DNA of 14,170 bases, taken from Phlegmacium glaucopus (Eukaryota > Basidiomycota > Agaricomycetes > Agaricales > Cortinariaceae). Positions 8,356-14,170 of the stretch are shown here, piece by piece. The notes beneath the pieces were generated by a model. The model was not told where the DNA came from, did not search any database, and saw nothing but the letters and a program-made list of their open reading frames with translations. The stretch covers positions 1-14,170 of the forward strand of contig MU130240.1 of NCBI GenBank assembly GCA_015039465.1, in the 5' to 3' direction. Position 1 is the stretch's first letter, and each line of letters begins with the position of its first letter. Position numbers and translations under genes: made by a program.

Positions 8356-10702
8356 AGGATTTGCATATAATACTCATTTTGCCAATTACTGATGAAATGG
8401 ATAATGCTGGCGATGTAGCATGATGCTGAAGCAAAATATGAGGTAGACTGCTGCATATAATCATCAGGTTCCCCATTATTAGTCGAAGCGCTGACCAGAG
8501 GACTAGGAGCATGATATTACTGCAAGAGCGATGCTGGGTGAATATAGTGGCATTATCGAGCGCTTTATGATCCTGGGACGTCGCATACATGAGGAAGGGA
8601 GCAGAGGTATATGTAAGAGGAGATATAGATGAGAGATTGAGGGAGCGATGATTTTCCAAGGTTGTAGCCTGAATTGAGCTATAGGGCGATGCAATTAGTA
8701 ATTTGATCGCAGTTGATGGGGTTGGGGCGCTTGTAAGTGCAGTCAATGGTATTGCAGCGCTTTTAGGTGCAGAAGCTGCAGCGACATTAGAGGACAATGA
8801 GCAAGGGTCAGGATGGCGCAGAGGAGGGGATTTGGAAAGGGGGAGGCATTTGCAAGCTGAGAGATGAGAGAGCGAAATACAGTCTGGGTCAGAGGAGCAT
8901 AAGGTAGTTGTTGGCTTAGCAACACCTAATATATCAGAATCAGATGACTTGCTTGATCGGAGCAATTGATGGCAACATTCAAAGTAGCTAGAAACACCAG
9001 TGGGGCTTTCCTGAGGTGTGCAATAGGGCGCTTTTTGGACAGAAACTGTAGGGAGTGTAGGAGGGTCGCTTTTATCTGTGTTATTGATGTGGAGAGCGCT
9101 TTGAGCGGCAGAGGTTGTATTTTCAGGAATGCGATGTGGGGAGACTTCTTGAACCTGTGCAGGCACCTTAGGAGCAAGGGACATTAATTCTCTTGGTGTG
9201 ACAGCAATAGGAGCTTCCATTGATCGCTTATAGGTTTTGACTTCGCTAGTGGATCCAAGCATATGGGGAAGTATCTCGGGCATCGCATGTAGTCTATTCT
9301 TAGACACAGGTACCCCAAAAGGTGCTCCAATGATCCGTAGTCCAGGAGGAGCATAAGCGGCAGATTTAGCGCATTGATGAGTGTGTTTGGGCATAGTAAG
9401 CGGCTGGAAGTTCGGAATACTTGCAGTGGCAACTATATTGGTAGGAGACTGTGTCTGAACCTTTGCTTCTGGGATAGGGCGGTATACATGAGGAGGAGCA
9501 ATTGTTTCTTCCATGCTCTCCCAGGTAGCAGAGTCCTTCGCCTTTTGTGTTCTAGTGCGACTAGGGGCGACAAAATTGGTGTTCTGGGAGCGGAGATGCA
9601 AGAGCTCGGCTTCTATAGTTGCTATGCGGTCTGTAACGGAGAACTGATAGGAGGAATGAGTACTTCTGATGGGAGTATGATGAAATCGCTCTGGTCTGAT
9701 GGTGTACATCATGGTTGCTGTGCCAAGGTGATTTGGGTTGCAATGATGCCATCCATCAATGCGCTCTCGGAGTAAATTGCCGGGGATGTCTCTGGGAATG
9801 AAAGCGCCAGAGGGGAGCACTATTTTGCCGTCTCTACTGCGTTTACACTTTCCAGCTCTGATGTAGTCGCTGACAAGGTCACAATTGCGAATGAAGTGTG
9901 GTTTTCCACAAAAATGGCAGTTGGCATCATAGGCAATGGAGGAGGGAGATGATGTGTTACTAGGGTGACTGTGGTCGCCATGGTTGAGCGCTTCAACAAT
10001 GCTCTTAGATAATTCTGCAAAGAGCATTTCAATGCTTTCAATTTTGATAGGAGGGTCGGCTGATGGGAGTGAAGGGGAGCTAAAGGTGTCCAGAGTCGCT
10101 GGGGGAAGGGGAGAATAGTAGCTCTGTGTCGCAGTAGAAGAGCTTTGCAAGATATAGCGGGCGCACTCATAAACAGTTTGGATTTTGTGAGGTATGTTTG
10201 GATGATGGTCTGGGAACTTCATCTGGAGACGATAGGCAATTGCAGATGCCTGTAAATAGCAGCACTTCTGCTCTAAATCTCCAAGTTGCTGCTTCTCAAT
10301 GAGCCATGAGGTGATCGCAAGAAAATTCAAATGATAATCAGATAAATCATTGATGGTTGTAATTCCAAGTCGCTGGCGCTCTCCAATCAAAGTATCCATG
10401 TCGCGAAGGGAATAGACATAGTTGCCACATGCATCAGGATAATGGACTAAGATAGCCGCTTTGAATTGGTTGTAGGTTTTAGTGGAGTCAGAGTACTCTG
10501 GGAATGTTTTCCAGATTTGCTCTATCTCGAAGTCGACATAGCGGAGGACTTGTTTCTTTTTGTCAAGCTCTGTGACAAGCGCAGCACGGTTGAGGAGATA
10601 CTCAAGCTCATCAAAGAACCTGTTGAGCTCTCGTGGTTTGTTTCTGTCAAAGGTGGGAGCAGAGCGCTCACCATGGGCAGGCATGCAGAAAAAAGTCGCC
10701 AT
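7973..10702 (-). CDS. gag: gag-like protein of LTR retrotransposon, 909 aa
   Basis: The frame begins ATGGCGACT at 10702; a second Met at residue 7 (MPAHGERSAPTFD) may be the real start. Residues about 10-190 form a helical Gag core of a type I associate with agaricomycete LTR elements (PRELNRFFDELEYLLNRA, then YPDACGNYVYSLRDMDTLI). A zinc-knuckle-like motif lies at 262-274 (C262, C265, H269, C274), spaced CX2CX3HX4C, one residue shorter than the canonical knuckle. After it, VLPSGAFIPRDIPGNLLRERIDGWH continues the family pattern. Residues 340-780 are a long Ser/Pro/Thr-rich region without protease or RT motifs. From about 785 it enters hydrophobic repeats of 50 aa. Gag proteins bind element RNA and form virus-like particles in the cytoplasm. 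The frame ends at TGA 7973-7975 inside a repeat; see the extended frame. Confidence 0.85.
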   Translation of the reverse strand: MATFFCMPAHGERSAPTFDRNKPRELNRFFDELEYLLNRAALVTELDKKKQVLRYVDFEIEQIWKTFPEYSDSTKTYNQFKAAILVHYPDACGNYVYSLRDMDTLIGERQRLGITTINDLSDYHLNFLAITSWLIEKQQLGDLEQKCCYLQASAIAYRLQMKFPDHHPNIPHKIQTVYECARYILQSSSTATQSYYSPLPPATLDTFSSPSLPSADPPIKIESIEMLFAELSKSIVEALNHGDHSHPSNTSSPSSIAYDANCHFCGKPHFIRNCDLVSDYIRAGKCKRSRDGKIVLPSGAFIPRDIPGNLLRERIDGWHHCNPNHLGTATMMYTIRPERFHHTPIRSTHSSYQFSVTDRIATIEAELLHLRSQNTNFVAPSRTRTQKAKDSATWESMEETIAPPHVYRPIPEAKVQTQSPTNIVATASIPNFQPLTMPKHTHQCAKSAAYAPPGLRIIGAPFGVPVSKNRLHAMPEILPHMLGSTSEVKTYKRSMEAPIAVTPRELMSLAPKVPAQVQEVSPHRIPENTTSAAQSALHINNTDKSDPPTLPTVSVQKAPYCTPQESPTGVSSYFECCHQLLRSSKSSDSDILGVAKPTTTLCSSDPDCISLSHLSACKCLPLSKSPPLRHPDPCSLSSNVAAASAPKSAAIPLTALTSAPTPSTAIKLLIASPYSSIQATTLENHRSLNLSSISPLTYTSAPFLMYATSQDHKALDNATIFTQHRSCSNIMLLVLWSALRLIMGNLMIICSSLPHILLQHHATSPALSISSVIGKMSIICKSCHSLDSQNIFYPIFAIKLPISSLSYRLQADVAISWLFLLLFAFHCIFTDSLYFCAFYSQASPIFAFRSPISSLFHRLQADVAISWLFLLLFAFHCILTYCHHHCSFNSQEYAIFASMSPICSYFHRC

Positions 10703-10742
10703 AGGTAGTTGTGTAGGTTGAATAGGTTTTGTTGTGATGAAA

Positions 10743-11340
10743 GGGTAGGACCAATTAAAGCGAAATCAGTAGGAGACAATGGAAGGTTGGTTGGCAAAGT
10801 GTTATCAGATGAAGAGGATGGGAGATCTGGAGGTAGAAGGCTGGCGACAAAAATGGGAGAAAGGTGATGAAATGGAGGGGGGGCGACAAAATGGAGGAAA
10901 GGCGATGAGACGAGGCTTTTGTGGCGCTGTTTCTCTGAAGGGAGCTCTATGAAGAGCAAAGGCAACAAAATGGAGGAAAGGGTAGGACCAATGAAAGCGA
11001 AATCTGTAAAGGACTTGGAGGAGACAATAGAAGGATGATTGGCGAAGTGTTAACAGATGAAGAGGATGAGAGATCTGGAGGTAGCAGGCTGGCGACAAAA
11101 ATGGGAGAAAGGTGACGAAATGGAAGGGGGCGACGAAATGGAGGAAAGGCGATGAGACGAGGCTTTTGTGGCGCTGTTTCTCCGAAGGGAGCTCTATGAA
11201 GAGCAAAGGCAATGAAATGGAAGGAAGGCAACAAAATGGAGGAAAGGTGATGAGACAAGGCTTTTGTGGCGCTGTTTCTCTGAAGGGAGCTCTATGAAGA
11301 GCAATGGCGATGAAATGGAAGGAAGGTGATGAAATGGCAA
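10743..11340 (-). repeat. leader tandem repeat of about 240 bp (two copies plus a partial)
   Basis: GGTAGGACCAAT recurs at 10744 and 10981 (237 bp apart). The submotif GGCTTTTGTGGCGCTGTTTC recurs at 10914, 11161 and 11259, so a third, shortened unit of about 98 bp is present. The repeats sit between the primer-binding site and the gag ATG, where packaging signals normally lie. The short ORFs across them on both strands are poorly supported as genes. Confidence 0.8.
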
Positions 11341-11485
11341 GGAGTCAACAAGGTGATTTGTTTTCTAGATCGAGTAGGCTTTTGGATGGTAGTGATGAGC
11401 TCTCCTATAAGAGCTGTTGGAGGCACTTCTGCTACCGATGGTGATCGGTTTACTTGTCTGGTGGAAGGTGCAATTGTAATAGAAA

Positions 11486-11504
11486 CCCCTCGCGGTGGGC
11501 TCCA
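11486..11504 (-). promoter_or_regulatory. candidate primer-binding site
   Basis: On the minus strand, 3 bases (TTT) after the 5' LTR end, TGGAGCCCACCGCGAGGGG starts with the TGG expected for pairing to a tRNA CCA tail. The implied tRNA 3' end (GGTGGGCTCCA) has U at the discriminator position, which is uncommon. The upstream bases do not look like a T-arm, so the match may be limited to the acceptor stem. tRNA identity is not assigned. Confidence 0.5.
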
Positions 11505-11698
11505 AAATGATACACTGTCAGTACGCTAGGTGCTGTACTAACTGAGGTGTGATGCGGCTCGGGGCTTCGGTGGCCTAAACACTGAGTCAAGTATATGCAG
11601 AAAGGTTCCAACTAAGGTAGGGCGACGAGATATGAGACGAGCGAAACGAGGAGCGATGTAATGACGAAAGGGCGACGAAGTAACGAAGTGGCGACGCA

Positions 11699-11783
11699 GT
11701 GACGAAGGGGAGATGCAGTGACGAAGGGGAGACGCAGTGACGAAGGGGAGACGCAGTGACGAAGGGGAGACGCAGTGACGAAG
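11699..11783 (-). repeat. 19-bp minisatellite in 5' LTR, four copies plus a partial
   Basis: Same unit as in the other LTR, starting at 11699, 11718, 11737 and 11756, partial at 11775. Two fewer full copies than the 3' LTR. Confidence 0.9.
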
Positions 11784-11925
11784 TATAGTCGCTGTATGGG
11801 CGACTTGCAGTAAAACGCAATGAAACGAAGGCGAACGACGAGAGAGACGATGACAAGACTTAATTCTATACTCTGGGGAGAGAGGCGAATACTTTCTTAT
11901 TGTTCCTGTAACTAAGTTACATGGG

Positions 11926-11934
11926 TTTTTTATA
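11926..11934 (-). promoter_or_regulatory. TATA box of 5' LTR, probable promoter of the gag transcript
   Basis: Minus-strand TATAAAAAACCC about 580 bp into the LTR and about 1.2 kb upstream of the gag ATG. The position is consistent with a U3/R boundary and both LTRs keep it. No transcription start can be assigned from sequence alone. Confidence 0.5.
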
Positions 11935-12298
11935 GTAGAGGTGATTAGAATAAATGGGGAAATGAAGCACAAGGTGTGTGGAGTAAATAGCATCAAAAAG
12001 CATAAGGAGTTAAGTGAGAAAATACAAAAAGTCGCACCATAAGATAAAAGGAGCATGGAGAATAACTGGTAGCTAGGTAACAGTAAAATGATGCGAACAT
12101 GATTTTGGCACGGTGAGGGGATGCATAAAAGTAGGAATGATAGGAAATCAAAAGAAGCGAAGTGATGCGCAGCATGGGCGACTTTTAGGAAAATGGGTAA
12201 TGATGAAGATGGTGAACAGGTGGAAAGGGCAATGTAGCAACAAGAGGGGTGATGTAGGACTGAAAGGTGTGACATAGTGACAAGGGCAATGTGGCAAT

Positions 12299-12480
12299 GA
12301 GAGGGGCGATATGGCGACTAGAGGGGCGACATGGCGACTAGAGGGGCGACATGGCGACTAGAGGGGCGACATGGCGACTAGAGGGGCGACGTAGCGATGA
12401 GAGGGGCGACGTAGCGATGAGAGGGGCGACGTAGTGATGAGAGGGGCGACGTAGCAACTAGAGGGGCGACATGGCGACAA
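12299..12480 (-). repeat. 20-bp minisatellite in 5' LTR, nine copies
   Basis: Same 20-bp unit starting at 12299 and then every 20 bp to 12459, with a different order of variants from the 3' LTR. Confidence 0.9.
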
Positions 12481-12517
12481 AAGGGCAATTCCAGTTGGTA
12501 GAGCATAGCCATGTTCA

Positions 12518-13006
12518 TCACCGTCATGCGAAAGGGCTGACTTGGTGGCTGTGGAGCATACACTGCCGACAGACGGGTCGGGCCAAGGTGCAATCAGTAC
12601 ATCTCCAAACTGCACAGGGATTCATTCCACAGAGGGAACACTTGCGTTGGTCAGAACGGCCATGGCACTAGAGGAGAGTTGATGCGTTGGAGAAGATCAT
12701 CAAGGCGGTGAACAAATTGGACAACTCAGGTAGATCACGTTGGCGTCTAGCGTGTATGGAGAGCCCTCAGTATGCTATATGACTGAAGAACTCGAAATCA
12801 GACCAAGATGAGTTTAGGCAGAAGGAGGTGAAGACACCGCAGAAGGGACTGCACAACGGGGCTCAAGAGGAGATGGAAGACGAGGAGTCGGAAGACGGAG
12901 AAGACGACGAGGTAGATAGACAGGATTGCAAGCGGACACGAGGCCTCAGAGGGACCTGGAAACGATTTGGAACTGGAACACCACTAGTAGAAATACATCG
13001 TATGTA
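12518..13006 (+). pseudogene. decayed reading frame of unknown identity
   Basis: Immediately past the retrotransposon one plus-strand frame stays protein-like across two stops, TAG at 12669-12671 and TGA at 12780-12782, and ends at TAA 13004-13006. Recognisable features are AKGLTWWLWSIHCRQ, an amphipathic segment VDALEKIIKAVNKLDNSG, then QDEFRQKEVKTPQKG and a strongly acidic run EEMEDEESEDGEDDEVD followed by basic residues. I do not recognise the family. Uniform frame across two stops suggests point-mutational decay rather than random sequence, but the support is modest and no introns were modelled. Confidence 0.3.
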
Positions 13007-13545
13007 ACCGAATCTACCGCATTATCGTCATCCTACATAAAGATGATTTGTTTTTGGAGCGCTTGTTTCTTTCACCGTTGACAGAAGGGAAGATCATGGC
13101 GAAGGGATATGGTAAGGACGGAAGTAACATGATGCCCAAAAAAAAGGCGAGATATACAGTACAACCGCCTTTACTGTCATGTGTCATAGACAATTGATAT
13201 GTCCCTCAAGACCATGGGTCACACACCCCGCTGACCTGAAATTGTCTTTATTGGAATTTGACTGCATAACAGCTGAGAGATAACCCTTAATTTAGTTGAT
13301 CTGAAACATTGGCATTGGCATCGGCATGAATATGTGTGCTTTGCTGTGTGACCAGGGTGCCATAGTTCACGGGGAACGCTTCATAAATATCATATGACAG
13401 CAAATACAATGGGGATATTATTCATTCACAGTTAGGATGTGCCTCATGTTTGTTTCATGGGTCCGCATGTTTTCTTATCGTGTTCCCATCTTAGAATACA
13501 ACCCACATCACCAAATCCTGACTTCTTCCAAGTTCTTCGAATTTC
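13007..13545. other. intergenic, no gene seen
   Basis: No supported frame lies on the plus strand; the minus-strand frame overlapping 13444-13800 is a shadow of the downstream gene. A short imperfect repeat of TGGCAT/CGGCAT lies near 13311-13327. The promoter of the gene at 13546 should lie here; there is a CT-rich patch just upstream of its ATG but no convincing TATA box. Confidence 0.5.
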
Positions 13546-14126
13546 ATGATGTCTCAGCCGATGAATGACAGACAGCATCGCAAGGATTGCAAATATACTG
13601 CAGAGGAAAGGAAAGTGATGGGACCTTACAAGGAATCCTTTCGCACCCAGACTACAAAAGCTGGTCACTTGCAGATCTTGCGGACTGACATCCTTCCCGC
13701 TATATTCAACTACTGGGTCAACAATGGAAATACCCCCAAGGACGATAATGACAGTCGGCTCTGTGTGAAGGTGAAAGTTTATATATATTGATATGTTCAA
13801 AATGCTGATTGCCGAGATAGGAACTTACAACGTGGTTAAGCAATAACTGGAGACCACAACATATGTTAGCCAGAAATAAGCCTACTTCCAAAATCAAAAA
13901 ATCGGAGGTGATTTGGAAAATACAGCAGGATCTAGTATTGGCAGAAATTGCCAACATGTTAGGCCTGGAGGAAGCGAATACAACAACGCCGGGGTGGTTT
14001 GCCAAGCGATTGCCAGCGATAGCGAATATGTTGGAACGGATGACACCTGAAGGGATGGCTGCATTAGATGCTGATGTGGAGAGAATTAATAGGCTTGGCT
14101 ATCCAGAGGATATCAAGCGAAAGTAA
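13546..14126 (+). CDS. uncharacterised agaricomycete-type multicopy protein, 3' end probably outside window
   Basis: Two exons join in frame: 13546-13770 (75 codons from ATGATG) and 13821 onward, separated by a 50-bp GT..AG intron with CTGAT near its 3' end; without splicing the frame stops at once after 13770. The product starts MMSQPMNDRQHRKDCKYTAEE and contains YKESFRTQTTKAGHLQILRTDILPAIFNYW, then ELTTWLSNNWRP, TTTPGWFAKRLPA and GYPEDIKRK. From memory this resembles a lineage-expanded basidiomycete family of unknown function; I cannot name a domain. The apparent stop TAA at 14124-14126 overlaps a good splice donor (AA|GTAAGAG at 14122), and GACTGAC near 14156 would suit a branch point, so the gene most likely continues beyond the window. 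I propose no function. Confidence 0.7.
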
Positions 14127-14170
14127 GAGGGCCGAATGATCTGCCGATGGCCAATGACTGACAAAAATCC

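Larger units (their letters stand above)
5600..12517 (-). mobile_element. complete non-autonomous LTR retrotransposon carrying only a gag-like frame
   Basis: Two direct repeats of about 1.0 kb (5600-6663 and 11508-12517) enclose about 4.8 kb. Read on the minus strand, each LTR begins TGAACATGGC and ends GTGTATCA. A polypurine tract abuts the left (3') LTR and a TGG-starting candidate primer-binding site lies 3 bp inside the right (5') LTR; these independently fix borders and orientation. The internal region has a repeat-rich leader (10703-11507), a gag-like frame (10702-7154) and a 3' non-coding part (6664-7153). I find no protease, RT, RNase H or integrase motif in any long frame. The plan matches what are called LARD or TR-GAG elements, which must borrow enzymes from an autonomous partner. 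No 5-bp target-site duplication is seen (TTCGG left, TCACC right). Confidence 0.85.
11508..12517 (-). repeat. 5' LTR (1010 bp)
   Basis: This is the upstream LTR for the minus-strand element, carrying promoter and leader start for the gag transcript. Same termini as the left copy. U3, on the 12517 side, holds the 20-bp minisatellite; the TATA-like box is near 11930; the 19-bp minisatellite lies downstream of it, in the presumed R/U5. Confidence 0.9.

Noticed and set aside
8966..9775. Plus-strand ORFs opposite gag
   Set aside because: Antisense shadows of the gag frame, with no domains or promoter.
10805..11258. Minus-strand ORFs (about 100-150 codons) in the gag leader
   Set aside because: They are products of the leader tandem repeat in different frames, have no motifs, and would sit upstream of gag in the same transcript.
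11538..12275. 245-codon minus-strand frame across most of the 5' LTR
   Set aside because: The near-identical left LTR breaks it by a single-base indel. Much of it is minisatellite that, lacking stops in all minus-strand frames, stays open by default. No recognisable domain.
13444..13800. 118-codon minus-strand frame
   Set aside because: It overlaps the better supported plus-strand gene at 13546, whose intron and conserved-looking segments explain the region.

Overview
The window looks like a transposon-dense accessory region of a filamentous fungus, most likely a mushroom-forming basidiomycete (Agaricomycetes). The grounds are several short spliceosomal introns (48-70 bp) with GT..AG ends and CTGAC-like branch sites, a Gag family and an hAT transposase of types common in those fungi, and a terminal gene resembling an uncharacterised multicopy agaricomycete family. 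No ordinary housekeeping gene, tRNA, rRNA or CRISPR array is visible. All family assignments are from memory of motifs; no database search was possible.

Layout. (1) Positions 1-2475 hold decayed, pyrimidine-rich sequence: an unrecognised Ser/Pro-rich reading frame open from the window edge to 819, a shifted duplicate of part of it, a three-copy repeat of about 73-87 bp (1161-1395) and two adjacent hairpins (1798-1863). (2) 2476-3153 is a candidate plus-strand LTR with TGT..ACA ends, a TATAAATA box and an internal tandem duplication. (3) 3801-5561 is a 5'-truncated hAT transposase pseudogene in six exons, with one in-frame nonsense codon and Asn where the DNASNN motif normally starts with Asp.

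(4) 5600-12517 is the centrepiece: an apparently complete LTR retrotransposon on the minus strand. It has two nearly identical LTRs (about 1.06 and 1.01 kb, TG..CA ends), a polypurine tract against the 3' LTR, a candidate primer-binding site against the 5' LTR, a repeat-rich leader of about 0.8 kb and a single long gag-like frame (10702 down to 7154, interrupted by one TGA at 7973-7975). No protease, reverse transcriptase, RNase H or integrase is visible, so it is probably a non-autonomous, Gag-only element. The 3' part of the Gag frame consists of six in-frame tandem repeats of 50-52 codons, each encoding a hydrophobic, membrane-segment-like stretch. The polypurine-tract sequence is present a second time inside the coding end.

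(5) 12518-13006 is a decayed frame of unknown identity. 13007-13545 is featureless. (6) 13546 to the window edge is a two-exon gene, probably continuing through another intron beyond the window.

The parts do not form a pathway. They are layers of mobile-element insertion: the retrotransposon sits 38 bp past the hAT stop codon, and the pyrimidine-rich strand switches from plus (left) to minus (retrotransposon) near 5600, matching the inferred transcription directions.
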